A DNA stretch of 64,000 nt, taken from NCBI GenBank assembly GCA_963702035.1, contig OY969700.1, forward strand, positions 1,984,001 through 2,048,000. The letters are read 5' to 3'. The notes under the pieces were generated by a model that saw only the letters and a list, made by a program, of their open reading frames with translations, made no database searches and was not told the DNA's origin. This document shows positions 1 to 8,675 of this stretch, one piece after another; position 1 is the first letter of the stretch, and each line of letters starts with the position of its first letter. Source of the DNA: VRUE01 sp963702035 (GTDB lineage: Bacteria; Actinomycetota; Thermoleophilia; Solirubrobacterales; 70-9). A program made the position numbers and the translations under genes.

Positions 1-225
1 AACGCGCAATAGGAGTCTCACAAACGCGCAGGGCACGATTTTACGAGCATCCGCGCATCAAAGCGTCGGTGCTCGCATCCCTATGGCATCACCGCTCCGT
101 TTAGCTCAGGCTCACGTTCGATTGATATTCAGGTGTCGTTTTTGGCGCTGGGATACGCAATCCAGCTAACCGGGCTACAGGAACAGGGAGCGGATTCCGA
201 CGTAAGCTGTGTGAGCTTCAAAGAG

Positions 226-1071
226 ATGTTGAGACGAGGTCACATCAACGGGGATCCGAGGGGGCGCAGCGCGCGCTTTCTCAGTGGCCTTGCCGACATC
301 GCCCGCTGGCCGTTCGAGTGGGCCGCCTGGGCGGTCGAGCGGGCCGTGCTCTGGCCTCTCGGCGAGCGCTTCGCCGGTTGGAGCGCGCCCAGTCGCGGCG
401 TCGGCGCCGCGGCGCTCGGTTCGCTGGCCGTCGCCGCGGTCCTGTTCGGAGTCATCCTTTTGCCGAAAGGCGGCGATACCCCGCCGGAGCGGACCGCGGC
501 ACCGGCTCGGGTGGCGGTCGTGCCGGCGCAACCGCAGACCGAGCGGCACGGCGGGCCGGCGCTGCAAGGGCCGGCGCCGGACTTCCAGGTCGGCGGAGCG
601 GTTGGCGTCTCGAAGAGCTCCGGCGAAGGAGCCGCCGTGAGCGACTCCGGGACCCCGCCGAGCAAAGCCGAAACCGCCCCCGAAGCGGCGCCCTCCGCAA
701 GCGGCGCGGCAGCGACGACCTCCAGCGCCAAGCCGGTCCCGGCCGGGCCGGCGGCGATGAAGGTCGCCCGGCGCTTCTCCGAGGCCTTCGTCTTCTATGA
801 GGTCGGCGAGCGGCCGGCGCGGGCCAAAGCCGTCTTCGGCGAGACCGCGACCCCGGAGTTGGCGAAAGCGCTCGGCGAACGCCCGCCGCGCCTGCCCGCC
901 GATGCCAAGGTGCCGAAGGCGCGGGTCGTCAACCTCGTCCCCGGCCCCCGCGCCGGCAAGGCCTACACGGTCAGCGTCTCGCTGCTGCGGGTCGGCCTGA
1001 CCAGCGAGCTGCGGCTCAGCCTGCAGGCTGACGCGAGCGGCAACTGGAAAGTCGTAGACGTGCTGGGATGA
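226..1071 (+). CDS. Membrane-anchored protein, possible conjugation/secretion-type component
   Basis: I do not recognise a named family with certainty. Counting from the ATG at 226, a basic N-terminus is followed by one hydrophobic segment at about residues 62-79. A long Ala/Pro/Ser-rich linker comes next, then a compact C-terminal domain of about 100 residues ending in VVDVLG. A short cytoplasmic tail, one membrane helix and an external globular domain resemble TcpC/VirB8-like proteins of transfer systems, but that is inference. The frame also has a GTG at 133; the ATG at 226 is preferred because the preceding 30 codons look unlike the rest. It overlaps the next gene by 4 bases, so the two are probably co-translated. 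The first 225 bases of the window hold no gene I can support. Confidence 0.55.
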   Translation: MLRRGHINGDPRGRSARFLSGLADIARWPFEWAAWAVERAVLWPLGERFAGWSAPSRGVGAAALGSLAVAAVLFGVILLPKGGDTPPERTAAPARVAVVPAQPQTERHGGPALQGPAPDFQVGGAVGVSKSSGEGAAVSDSGTPPSKAETAPEAAPSASGAAATTSSAKPVPAGPAAMKVARRFSEAFVFYEVGERPARAKAVFGETATPELAKALGERPPRLPADAKVPKARVVNLVPGPRAGKAYTVSVSLLRVGLTSELRLSLQADASGNWKVVDVLG

Positions 1072-2648
1072 AGCGGGCTCTCCTCATCCTGTCATTCGGA
1101 TTGGCGATCGGGGTGCCGGCCGCCAGCGCCGAAAGCGCACCTGAAGAACCCGCCAGCACGACGGTTGTGCCCGCTCCAGTCGAACAGGGCGACACCATCG
1201 TCGCTCCACTGGCCGAACCGTCGGCGCCAAAATCAACCGGTGGTACCTCCGCGGGCAAACCGACCGAGCAGAAGTCCGGACCCCCTCCCAACTCTCCTCC
1301 AGCCGCCGTCTCGCCCGTCTCACCTGAAACGCCCTCCTTCGTTCCCTCCATCCCCTCGTCGAGCTGCGCGGCCGCCGGCGTTCCCCCGGTCCTGATCCCG
1401 ATCTACCAGCGGGCCGCCGCCGCGTACGGCCTCGGCCCCCAGGGAGCGGCGGTGCTGGCCGGGATCAACGAGGTCGAGACGGCGTTCGGCACCAACCTCA
1501 ACGTCTCCTCGGCCGGCGCGGTGGGCTGGATGCAGTTCATGCCTGAAACCTGGGCCGGCTACGGCGTCGACGCCAACGGCGACGGCGTCAAGGATCCCTT
1601 CAACCCCGAAGACGCGATCTACGCCGCCGCGAGCTACCTGAGCGCCGCCGGAATGCCGGCCGATACCTACGGCGCGATCTACGCCTACAACCACGCCGAC
1701 TGGTACGTGGCCGAGGTGCTGGCGAATGCCAGCTGCTACGCGCCTCAGCTCGGCGGCAGCGCCGGGTCGTTGATCGCGGCGCCGCAGCTCCAGGTGCTCA
1801 GCTGCCAGCCGGCCCGGCGCTGGCGCCGCAGGATCCCCGCCGAATACCTCAACGCCTTCGAGGGGGCGGCGGCACGCTACGGGCTCGGCAGCCGCGGCGT
1901 CTGGGCGCTGGCCGCGGTCGCCCACCTCGAGTCCGATTTCGGCCGCGGGATGACCAAACGACAGCTGCGGCAGGCCGGCCCGCTCGGGCTCGAACCGAGC
2001 GAGTGGCGACGCTACGCGGTCGACGGCGACGAAGACGGACGCATACGCCACGCCGATCCGGCCGACTCGGCGGCGACCCTGGCCCGGCTGATCTGGTCGC
2101 GGGGCAGCCTCCGCGCCGGCCTCTTCGCCCACAACCACGCGGCCTGGTACGTGCAGGCCGTGCTCGGCGAAACCGAACGGCTGAAAGGCACCTGCCATGT
2201 CGACTACGTCGACTGGTCGGTCGCGCTGCCCGCCGCCGCGGGCAGCTACGTCAACCCCTTCGCGCTCAGCACCGGCCTCGTCACCGGGCGCATCGACCAG
2301 GGCGTCGACTTCACCGGCGGCGGCCCGATCGTCGCGATCGGCGAAGCCCTGGTCCTGGCGACGGAAGCCCCCGGTTGGCCCGAAGGCGGCGGCGTCCTCT
2401 ACCGGCTCCTCGACGGGCCGCTCAAGGGCCAGTCGATCTTCGTCTACGAGGGAGTCGACGCCACGGTGCAGGTCGGACAGACGGTCAGCGCCGGCCAGCA
2501 GATCGCGACCTTCAGGCCGGGCGGCTCGATCGAGATCGGCCTCGCCGACAGCTCGGGCACGCCGATCAGCCACGCCGAATACTTCGAGGGCAAGGTCACC
2601 CAGGGCGGCCTGGAGATGTTCTCGCTGCTGCAGGCGCTCGGCGTCTAA
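1068..2648 (+). CDS. Lytic transglycosylase with C-terminal M23-like domain
   Basis: Probably a secreted peptidoglycan-cleaving protein. A signal peptide (residues 1-21) is followed by a Pro/Ser-rich stretch. An SLT/MltB-like transglycosylase domain spans about 100-225 and contains the catalytic-type Glu in INEVETAFG and the motif AVGWMQFMPETW. A second, weaker transglycosylase-like repeat (about 250-370) has HLESDFG. The last 130 residues resemble an M23/lysostaphin fold (GVDFTGGGPIVAIG), but the usual zinc ligands are not all evident, so this part may only bind cell wall. The coupling to the preceding membrane protein suggests wall opening for a transfer or secretion machine; this is inference. 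Confidence 0.75.
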   Translation: MKRALLILSFGLAIGVPAASAESAPEEPASTTVVPAPVEQGDTIVAPLAEPSAPKSTGGTSAGKPTEQKSGPPPNSPPAAVSPVSPETPSFVPSIPSSSCAAAGVPPVLIPIYQRAAAAYGLGPQGAAVLAGINEVETAFGTNLNVSSAGAVGWMQFMPETWAGYGVDANGDGVKDPFNPEDAIYAAASYLSAAGMPADTYGAIYAYNHADWYVAEVLANASCYAPQLGGSAGSLIAAPQLQVLSCQPARRWRRRIPAEYLNAFEGAAARYGLGSRGVWALAAVAHLESDFGRGMTKRQLRQAGPLGLEPSEWRRYAVDGDEDGRIRHADPADSAATLARLIWSRGSLRAGLFAHNHAAWYVQAVLGETERLKGTCHVDYVDWSVALPAAAGSYVNPFALSTGLVTGRIDQGVDFTGGGPIVAIGEALVLATEAPGWPEGGGVLYRLLDGPLKGQSIFVYEGVDATVQVGQTVSAGQQIATFRPGGSIEIGLADSSGTPISHAEYFEGKVTQGGLEMFSLLQALGV

Positions 2649-2692
2649 CGTAGGCTCGAAGCTCCCCGCCGAGAGCGCAAAAGGAGGAAGCG

Positions 2693-2974
2693 ATGCCGAC
2701 CTATGTGATGCTGACCAACCTGACTTCCGAGGGTGTCCGGACGCTGAAGAACAACCCCGGACGGGTTGCCGAGGTCAACAAGGAGGTCGAACAGATCGGG
2801 GCGAAAGTCCAGGCGCAGTACGCGACGCTGGGCCAGTACGACTTCGTCACGATCGTCGAGGCTCCCGACGAGAAGACGATGGCGAAAGTCTCCGTCGAGC
2901 TGGGCTCGCGCGGGACGATGACCAGCCAGACCCTGGCGGCGATGCCGGCCGACGAGCTCTCCGACTCGCTTTAG
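2693..2974 (+). CDS. GYD domain-containing protein
   Basis: A small 93-residue protein of the GYD family, named for a conserved Gly-Tyr-Asp; here the matching stretch reads LGQYDFVTIVEAPDE. It is predicted to form a ferredoxin-like, dimeric alpha/beta barrel-type fold. The family function is unknown. A very strong ribosome binding site (AAAAGGAGG) sits just before the ATG. It lies 9 bases before purD, so it may be the first gene of the purine transcription unit. No signal peptide or membrane segment is seen. Confidence 0.8.
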   Translation: MPTYVMLTNLTSEGVRTLKNNPGRVAEVNKEVEQIGAKVQAQYATLGQYDFVTIVEAPDEKTMAKVSVELGSRGTMTSQTLAAMPADELSDSL

Positions 2975-2983
2975 GTCACGCGC

Positions 2984-4258
2984 TTGAGGGTCCTGGTCGT
3001 AGGGGGAGGCGGTCGCGAGCACGCAATGGTGCGGGCGTTCGCGCGTTCGCCTCGCTCCCCCGAGCTGCTCTGCGCCCCGGGCAACGCCGGCATCGCCGCC
3101 GACGCCGAGTGCCTGACGGGCGTCGGCGCCGGTGATGTCGAGGCGATTGTCGCCGCGGCGTGCGAGCGGGCGGTCGACCTCGTCGTGGTCGGGCCGGAGG
3201 TGCCGCTGGTCGCCGGGGTGGTCGACGCGCTCGAGGCCGCCGGGATCGCCGCCTTCGGGCCGAGCGGCGCCGCCGCCGAGCTGGAGGGGTCGAAGGCGTT
3301 CGCCAAGCAGCTGATGGCCGAGGCCGGCGTGCCGACCGCCTCCTACGCCGTCCTGACCGACCGAGCGGAGGCGCTCGAGCGCCTCGCCTCCGCTTCCTAT
3401 CCGGCGGTCCTCAAGGCCGACGGCCTGGCGGCCGGCAAGGGCGTGATCGTCTGCGACTCCGAAGCCTCGGCGCGCGACGCGATCGAGATCTTCTTCGGCG
3501 AGCGGCGCTTCGGCGAGACGACGGTCGTGCTCGAGGAGTTCCTCGCGGGCGAAGAGCTCTCGCTGCTGGCCCTCTGCGACGGCGAGAACGTCGTGCCGCT
3601 GGCGCCGGCGCAGGACTACAAGCGGATCTTCGACGGCGACGAGGGGCCAAACACCGGTGGCATGGGCAGCTACTCGCCGGTGCCCGGCTTCGGCCCGGCG
3701 GAGGTCGAGGAGATCGTCGACGCCGTGCACCGGCCGGCGCTCGCCGCGATGGCTGCCCGCGGCGTGCCCTTCCACGGCGTCCTCTATGCCGGCCTGATGG
3801 TCGGCCCCGAGGGCCCCAAGGTGCTCGAGTTCAACACCCGCTTCGGCGACCCCGAGACGCAGGCGGTGCTGCCGCGGCTGCGCTCGGACCTGCTCGAGCT
3901 CTGCCTGGCGACGCGCGAGCCGGGCGGGCTGGCCGGCGCCGAGGCCGAGTTCGGCGAGGACTGGGCCGTCACGCTGGTCCTCGCCTCGGCCGGCTATCCG
4001 GAGTCCTCCTCGAAGGGCGACGTCATCCACGGCCTCGCCGCGGCGGCGGAGCTGGCCGAGGTGACCCACGCCGGCACGGCCGAGCGGGGCGGCGAGGTCG
4101 TCACCGCCGGTGGTCGCGTGCTAAACGTGACCGGGCTCGGCCCGACGCCGGCCGAGGCACGCGATCGCGCGTACGATGCAGCCGGCCGGATCGCCTTCGA
4201 CGGAATGCAGATCCGCTCCGACATCGCCGCCCGCGCGGTCGAGCGGGTGCCCAGCTGA
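2984..4258 (+). CDS. purD: Phosphoribosylamine-glycine ligase
   Basis: Catalyses step 2 of purine synthesis, joining 5-phosphoribosylamine and glycine with ATP to give GAR in the cytoplasm. The 424-residue length is normal. It opens with the family motif VVGGGGREHAMV, has an ATP-grasp core (VLKADGLAAGKGVIV; NTGGMGSYSPVPG) and the C-terminal motif TRFGDPETQAVLP. The TTG at 2984 is chosen because it sits directly before the conserved RVLVVGGGG start. It is followed closely by purE and purB. Confidence 0.97.
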   Translation: MRVLVVGGGGREHAMVRAFARSPRSPELLCAPGNAGIAADAECLTGVGAGDVEAIVAAACERAVDLVVVGPEVPLVAGVVDALEAAGIAAFGPSGAAAELEGSKAFAKQLMAEAGVPTASYAVLTDRAEALERLASASYPAVLKADGLAAGKGVIVCDSEASARDAIEIFFGERRFGETTVVLEEFLAGEELSLLALCDGENVVPLAPAQDYKRIFDGDEGPNTGGMGSYSPVPGFGPAEVEEIVDAVHRPALAAMAARGVPFHGVLYAGLMVGPEGPKVLEFNTRFGDPETQAVLPRLRSDLLELCLATREPGGLAGAEAEFGEDWAVTLVLASAGYPESSSKGDVIHGLAAAAELAEVTHAGTAERGGEVVTAGGRVLNVTGLGPTPAEARDRAYDAAGRIAFDGMQIRSDIAARAVERVPS

Positions 4259-4286
4259 CATGTCCCTAGAACCGAGAGAGGAAGAG

Positions 4287-4772
4287 ATGAGCGAGATCTC
4301 AGAGGAGCCGAAGCCGAGCGCTGGGGCGACCGCGATGCCGGCGGTCGAGAAAGCGTTCGAGGAGATCGAGGTCGACGAGCCCCACGTCGGGATCATCATG
4401 GGCTCGAAGAACGACAAGCCCAAGATGCAGCCGGCGGGCGCGGCCCTGCACGAGGCCGGCGTCAGCTACGAGGTCCGGGTGATGAGCGCCCATCGCGACC
4501 CCGAGCTGGTTCGTGAGTACTGCCACAGTGCCCGCATGCGCGGGCTGCGGGTGATCATCGCCGGCGCGGGCATGTCGGCCGCATTGCCCGGCGTCGCCGC
4601 CGCCCACACCGACCTGCCGGTGATCGGCGTGCCGATCCTCGGCAAGAGCCTCGGCGGCCTCGACGCGCTGCTCTCGGCGGTGCAGATGCCCCCGGGGGTG
4701 CCGGTCGCCTGCGTCGCCATCGACGGCGCGAAGAACGCCGGCCTGCTCGCCGTGCGGATCATCAACTCTTGA
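4287..4772 (+). CDS. purE: N5-carboxyaminoimidazole ribonucleotide mutase
   Basis: Class I PurE, converting N5-CAIR to CAIR. The central signature is present: MGSKNDKPKM, SAHRDPE with the active-site His, VIGVPI, LGGLDALLSAVQMP and AIDGAKNAG. Some positions differ from common PurE: GSKND replaces the usual GSxSD, SAHRDP replaces SAHRTP, and AGAGMSAALPG stands where AGGAAHLPG is usual. An acidic N-terminal extension of about 35 residues precedes the fold. The ATG at 4287 follows a purine-rich GAGAGAGGAAGAG; an ATG at 4260 would add nine residues. No purK lies in the window. It overlaps purB by 4 bases. Confidence 0.92.
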   Translation: MSEISEEPKPSAGATAMPAVEKAFEEIEVDEPHVGIIMGSKNDKPKMQPAGAALHEAGVSYEVRVMSAHRDPELVREYCHSARMRGLRVIIAGAGMSAALPGVAAAHTDLPVIGVPILGKSLGGLDALLSAVQMPPGVPVACVAIDGAKNAGLLAVRIINS

Positions 4773-6064
4773 TATCTCGATACACCCGTAAGGAGATAGG
4801 CGAGGTCTGGTCGCAGCAGAGGAAGCTGGAGACCTGGCTCGAGGTGGAGCTTGCGGCTACTGAGGCGTGGGCTGAGGAGGGTGCGGTGCCTCGCGAGGCG
4901 GCGGAGGCTGCTCGGGCGAAAGCTGCTTTCACGGTCGAGGCGGTCAACGAGCGGGAGCGGGTCACGGACCACGACGTTGCGGCGTTCGTCGACGTAGTAG
5001 CGGCCTCCGTCGGCGAGCATGGGCGTTGGATTCATTACGGGCTGACGTCTTCGGACGTGCTCGACACGGCGCTGGCGCTGCAGTTGGGCCAGGCGGGTGA
5101 GATCGTCCTCGCCTCCGCCCGGGCCTACCGCGACGCCTTGATCGAGCGGGCGCTGGAGCAGCGCGACACGCTCTGCGTCGGCCGCACCCACGGCGTCCAC
5201 GCCGAGCCGACGACCTTTGGCCTGCGCCTCGCCGGCTTCGCCTTCGAGGCCGACCGCAACCTCTTCCGCCTCACCGACGCCTTCGAGCAGCTGCGCTTCG
5301 GCAAGCTCTCCGGCGCGGTCGGCACCTACGCCTCGGTGCCCCCGGCGGTCGAGGCGCGGGTGATGGAGCGGCTCGGGCTGCAGCGCGAGGACGTCGCCAC
5401 GCAGGTCATCCCGCGCGACCGCCACGCCGTCCTCACCTCGCGGATCGCGATCGCCGGCGCCGGCCTCGAGCGCTTCGCCACCGAGGTCCGCAACCTGCAG
5501 CGCACCGAGGTGCGCGAGGTCGAGGAGCCTTTCGCGAGCGGCCAGAAGGGCTCTTCGGCGATGCCGCACAAGCGCAACCCGATCCGCACCGAGCGGATCA
5601 CCGGCCTCGCCCGGGTGCTGCGCGGCTACGCCCAGACCGGCCTCGAGAACGTCGCCCTCTGGCACGAGCGCGACATCTCCCACTCCGGCGCCGAGCGGGT
5701 GATCCTGCCCGACGCGACGATCGGCATCGACTACATGCTGGGCCTGGCCACCGGGGTCGCGGCCGAGATGACGATCCGCGCCGACCGGATGAAGGAGAAC
5801 CTCGAGCTGACCCACGGGGCGCTGTTCAGCCAGCGCGCCCTGACCGCCCTGGTCGAGTCCGGGCTCAGCCGTGACGACGCCTATCGCGTCGTCCAGGAGA
5901 ACGCCCAGCGCGCCTGGGACACCGGCACCCACTTTCGCGAGCTGCTCGCGGTGGCCGCACCCGACCTCGATCTGGACGCCGTCTTCGACTACGACGCCTA
6001 CCTCGGCCACATCCCGGCGATCTTCGAGCGGCTCGAAGCGCTCTCAGACCTCGACCACGGTTAG
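4769..6064 (+). CDS. purB: Adenylosuccinate lyase
   Basis: Acts twice in purine synthesis, cleaving fumarate from SAICAR and from adenylosuccinate. The 431-residue length fits the family. The fumarase/aspartase-superfamily signature GSSAMPHKRNP lies near residue 260, with the upstream motifs HYGLTSSDVLD and GRTHGVHAEP. The TTG start overlaps the purE stop (TTGA-type, 4 bases), indicating translational coupling. Its 3' end overlaps the end of the convergent vapC gene by 21 bases. Confidence 0.96.
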   Translation: MISRYTRKEIGEVWSQQRKLETWLEVELAATEAWAEEGAVPREAAEAARAKAAFTVEAVNERERVTDHDVAAFVDVVAASVGEHGRWIHYGLTSSDVLDTALALQLGQAGEIVLASARAYRDALIERALEQRDTLCVGRTHGVHAEPTTFGLRLAGFAFEADRNLFRLTDAFEQLRFGKLSGAVGTYASVPPAVEARVMERLGLQREDVATQVIPRDRHAVLTSRIAIAGAGLERFATEVRNLQRTEVREVEEPFASGQKGSSAMPHKRNPIRTERITGLARVLRGYAQTGLENVALWHERDISHSGAERVILPDATIGIDYMLGLATGVAAEMTIRADRMKENLELTHGALFSQRALTALVESGLSRDDAYRVVQENAQRAWDTGTHFRELLAVAAPDLDLDAVFDYDAYLGHIPAIFERLEALSDLDHG

Positions 6065-6454
6065 TCCGTTGACGCCGGAGAGGGCGTAGAAGTCGTGGTC
6101 CTGGGTAACCACTGGAATCGAGCGGGCGGCGGCGGTCGCGGCAATCCAGAGATCGTTGGCGCTGACTCTCTGACCAGAGGCCGTCAAATAGGCGCGCATC
6201 CCCGCCCAAGCGCCGGCAACCTCGTGGTCGACCGGAAGAGTGGCAGTGCCGGAGATCCTCTCCAGGGTCATGAGCCGCCGGTCGCGACTCATGATGTCCG
6301 GGGCCGCGAGCACGCCGGCGCGCAACTCCGCCACGGTGATGATGGAGATGGCGGCACTCTTGGGCAGAGCCTCCGCCCGAACGGGCCGGCCCACCTCCGC
6401 GGCGACTAGAACGGAAGTGTCAAGCAGCCCTACGCCGACCCGATCCGCGGTCAC
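6044..6454 (-). CDS. vapC: VapC-family PIN-domain toxin
   Basis: A 136-residue PIN-domain ribonuclease, toxin of a type II toxin-antitoxin pair. Acidic residues in the family positions are visible: LLDTSVLVA near the start, VAELRAGVL in the middle, ANDLWIAATA and TQDHDFYAL in the C-terminal part. It starts 4 bases inside the antitoxin gene (ATGA overlap). VapC enzymes cleave tRNA or rRNA when released from antitoxin; the target here is unknown. Its 3' end runs into purB on the opposite strand, so the pair appears to have been inserted exactly behind the core gene. Confidence 0.88.
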   Translation of the reverse strand: MTADRVGVGLLDTSVLVAAEVGRPVRAEALPKSAAISIITVAELRAGVLAAPDIMSRDRRLMTLERISGTATLPVDHEVAGAWAGMRAYLTASGQRVSANDLWIAATAAARSIPVVTQDHDFYALSGVNGLTVVEV

Positions 6455-6714
6455 AGGATCGGCCCCAGATCCTCGGTCGTTTCGTCCCTCAGCTTTGCCA
6501 GATCTGCTCCCCAGGTCGGGTCGCCATTGGCGATCGCGCGAATCTCCATCACGTCCGCCGGACTCAGCCAGCGCGGCGCATCCTCAGATCGATGCGGCAC
6601 CAGGTCCGCAACCGCCTTCCCCCGGACGGTGATCACCACGGTCTCGCCGGCCTCGACCCTGCGCAAGACGCCGGCGGTGTCGTTCCTCAGCTCTCTGGTC
6701 GCGACTTCTACCAT
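6451..6714 (-). CDS. vapB: Phd/YefM-type antitoxin (VapB)
   Basis: An 87-residue antitoxin for the PIN toxin that follows. The N-terminal half has the Phd/YefM DNA-binding pattern (VATRELRN, VLRRVEAGE, VVITVRGKAVADLVP). The C-terminal half is the expected flexible toxin-binding tail. An 18-base perfect palindrome lies directly before the start codon, fitting autorepression by the antitoxin/toxin complex. It overlaps vapC by 4 bases. Confidence 0.87.
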   Translation of the reverse strand: MVEVATRELRNDTAGVLRRVEAGETVVITVRGKAVADLVPHRSEDAPRWLSPADVMEIRAIANGDPTWGADLAKLRDETTEDLGPIL

Positions 6715-6715
6715 T

Positions 6716-6733
6716 GTGCTACGAGCGTAGCAC
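6716..6733. promoter_or_regulatory. Palindromic operator/promoter of vapBC
   Basis: GTGCTACG-AG-CGTAGCAC is a perfect inverted repeat with 8-base arms, two bases upstream of the vapB start. On the minus strand TACGCT could serve as the -10 of a near-leaderless promoter. This is the normal position for toxin-antitoxin autoregulation. The half-site GTGCTACG recurs in front of the second toxin-antitoxin pair near 56.82 kb. Confidence 0.6.
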
Positions 6734-6772
6734 CTGCTCGGACGGCAACTGTCGAGGTAGGATGCGCCGCCG

Positions 6773-7084
6773 ATGATCCTCTACACCTGCGGGCAGAAGA
6801 AGACCGGGCCGGCGTTTGCGCATCCGTGCGCGAAGGCGGGCAAGGCGCTCGACGCGGCCGGTTACAAGTACGAGCTGCGCACGGTGGGCGGTTACCGGTT
6901 GGTGCCCTGGACCTGGGGCAGCCGCGGCGAGGAGCGGGCGGAGATCAAGAAGCTGAGCGGCACCAACGAGGTGCCGGTCCTCGTCCTCGACGACGGCGAG
7001 GTGATCTCCGGCTCCGGCACGATCGCCCGCTGGGCCGGGCAGCATCCGGCCGAGAAGAGCCCATCCGGCAGGGATTCCACTTAA
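6773..7084 (+). CDS. Glutathione S-transferase N-terminal (thioredoxin-fold) domain protein
   Basis: A 103-residue stand-alone thioredoxin/glutaredoxin fold of the GST_N type. It starts ILYTCGQKKTG, has Cys residues near positions 6 and 19, the cis-Pro motif NEVPVLVLDDG and the following SGSGTIARW, which in GST_N domains binds the thiol substrate. The all-helical GST C-terminal domain is absent. The last ten or so residues are encoded by the left arm of a long palindrome (7056-7169), so the natural C-terminus may have been replaced by repeat sequence. Substrate unknown. Confidence 0.75.
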   Translation: MILYTCGQKKTGPAFAHPCAKAGKALDAAGYKYELRTVGGYRLVPWTWGSRGEERAEIKKLSGTNEVPVLVLDDGEVISGSGTIARWAGQHPAEKSPSGRDST

Positions 7085-7169
7085 CTTTTTCGGTGGGGCG
7101 CGATTGCGCTGACGCCCGGAGGCTTCGACGAAAAAGTACAAGACGTTCCATCCCTACCGGATGGGCTCT
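7056..7169. terminator. Long palindrome at convergent gene ends
   Basis: Arms of 20 bases (7056-7075 and 7150-7169) pair with one mismatch; they begin AGAGCCCATCCGG and end CCGGATGGGCTCT. An inner pair ACTTTTTCG/CGAAAAAGT nests inside. The left arm encodes the end of the GST-like gene and the right arm reaches the stop codon of the convergent P450 gene. It is probably a bidirectional terminator, possibly derived from a mobile palindromic repeat. Confidence 0.55.
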
Positions 7170-8490
7170 ATGCGGGGACTAACTCCCTGGCGGGATGGCG
7201 GGCGTCGAGCACTACCGGGGTTCCGTGCTTTGGTGAAAGGGTGATGTTGCGGCGGCCGATCTTCTCCGGGCGCGGGTCGGCCTTGCGCAGCTCGCAGCGG
7301 GTCAGCACCTCGCGCAGCACGATCCGCATCTCGAACTCGGCGAAAGCAGCGCCGAGGCAGCGGCGGATACCGCCCCCGAAAGGCACCCACGCGTACGTAT
7401 CGGGCTGTTCGTCGAGGAAGCGCTCAGGGCGGAAGGCGAAGGGCTCGGGGTAGACGTCGGCGCGGGTGTGGGCGAGCCAGATCGCCGGGGTGACGTCAGT
7501 GCCCGCCGGCAGGGTGAGGCCGTCGACCTCGAGGGCCTTGTTAAGGCGGCGGCCGGCGAGGGGGACGACCGGGCGCAGGCGCAGCGACTCGCTGATCGTC
7601 GCCCGCGGGTAGTCGTCCTCGCCGGCCTCGAGCGACTCGCGCAGGCGGGCCAGCTCGCGCGGGTGGCGCAGCAGCAGGTCGAAAGTCCAGGCGAGCGCCG
7701 TTGCCGTCGTCTCATGGCCGGCGAGGAGCAGCGTCATCAGCTGGTCGCGCAGGTCGGAGTCGCCCATCGGCTCGCCGTCCTCGAAGCGGGCCTGCGTCAG
7801 CACCGAGAGGATGTCGTCGCGCTCCTCGAATTCGCCGGAGGCGCGGTGGGCGGCGATCTCGGCGTAGAGCAGCTCGTCGACGGCCTTCAGCTGGGCCTCG
7901 AATTTCGCCCAGGGCCCGCGACCGCCGAAGCGCCGCGAGGCGAGGCCGATCAGCTGGGTGAACGGCGAGGAGGTTTCCTCCAGCAGCTTGGTCAGCAGGA
8001 CGCGCAGCTGTTCCAGACGGGGGCCCTCGGCGACGCCGAAGACGACGCGCAGGATCACCTCCAGCGTCATCGCCTGCATATGCGGGTGGATCGCGAACTC
8101 CTCGCCGAGCGGCCAGGAGTCGATCTCGGCGTCGACGATCTCGCTGACGATCGGCTCATAAGAGCGCATCCGCTCGCCGTGGAAGGCGGGCAGCATCAGT
8201 TTGCGGTGGGCGAGATGGTCGGCGCCCTCGGTGACGAGCACTGAGCGCGGGCCGACTATCGGCGTGAGGACGATCTCGCGGCCGGGCGGCAGGCCGTGCG
8301 AGCGCTCCGTGTAGAGGGCCTTGATCGCGGCGGGGTCGGAGATCATCACCATCGGCCGCTCGAAGCTGGCGAATTTGACGCTGAAGCTGTCGCCGTACTT
8401 TTCGCGGCACTCCTGCATGAAGGGCAAGGGCCGAAAGCTCCAGCGCAAAGTCTGAGACAGCGGCGAGTACTTGGGTTCGGGCGGCAGCAT
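7168..8490 (-). CDS. Cytochrome P450
   Basis: A soluble class I-type P450 of 440 residues. The hallmarks are clear: I-helix AGHETTATAL, ExxR motif SESLRL and heme-binding loop FGGGIRRCLG with the Cys ligand. The start is set at the ATG before LPPEPKYSPL. Upstream codons in the same frame fall inside a palindromic repeat and read like repeat translation, so they are excluded. Substrate and redox partner cannot be told from sequence; no ferredoxin lies beside it. It separates purB from purC and points against the purine genes. Confidence 0.93.
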   Translation of the reverse strand: MLPPEPKYSPLSQTLRWSFRPLPFMQECREKYGDSFSVKFASFERPMVMISDPAAIKALYTERSHGLPPGREIVLTPIVGPRSVLVTEGADHLAHRKLMLPAFHGERMRSYEPIVSEIVDAEIDSWPLGEEFAIHPHMQAMTLEVILRVVFGVAEGPRLEQLRVLLTKLLEETSSPFTQLIGLASRRFGGRGPWAKFEAQLKAVDELLYAEIAAHRASGEFEERDDILSVLTQARFEDGEPMGDSDLRDQLMTLLLAGHETTATALAWTFDLLLRHPRELARLRESLEAGEDDYPRATISESLRLRPVVPLAGRRLNKALEVDGLTLPAGTDVTPAIWLAHTRADVYPEPFAFRPERFLDEQPDTYAWVPFGGGIRRCLGAAFAEFEMRIVLREVLTRCELRKADPRPEKIGRRNITLSPKHGTPVVLDARHPARELVPA

Positions 8491-8520
8491 CGCTGGGGAG
8501 AATCGCAGACGTAGGTTAAG

Positions 8521-8640
8521 GAGGGGTTGGGGGTGTCCCTCCGCGCAGCGGCGTCCTCTTTTTCGCCCACCAACAATCTCGGACGGCCGCAAACTCCGAG
8601 GCGAAAAACCCAGCAAGCGGAGGGACACCCCCAACCCCTC
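8521..8640. repeat. Palindromic repeat, GGGGGTGTCC family (copy A)
   Basis: Perfect 24-base inverted arms at 8521-8544 and 8617-8640 surround a 72-base centre. The arms contain GGGGGTGTCC/GGACACCCCC. The centre contains GCGGCGTCCTCTTTTTCGCC and GGCGAAAAACCCAGCA, which match the centres of the copies at 30,994-31,102 and 32,923-33,047. It lies in the 185-base gap between the divergent P450 and purC genes, so it may affect either promoter. Confidence 0.8.
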
Positions 8641-8675
8641 CCCACCCCGCCTTCGCCATCGCTAGCATCGCGTCA

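Noticed and set aside
1320..2573. Long open frame on the minus strand opposite the transglycosylase gene
   Set aside because: It mirrors the codon pattern of the real gene, has no family motif and no ribosome binding site. The same applies to long antisense frames opposite purD, purB, purL and purF.
8491..8634. N-terminal extension of the P450
   Set aside because: These codons lie mostly in palindromic repeat copy A and have no P450 similarity; the ATG at 8,490 precedes the usual start.
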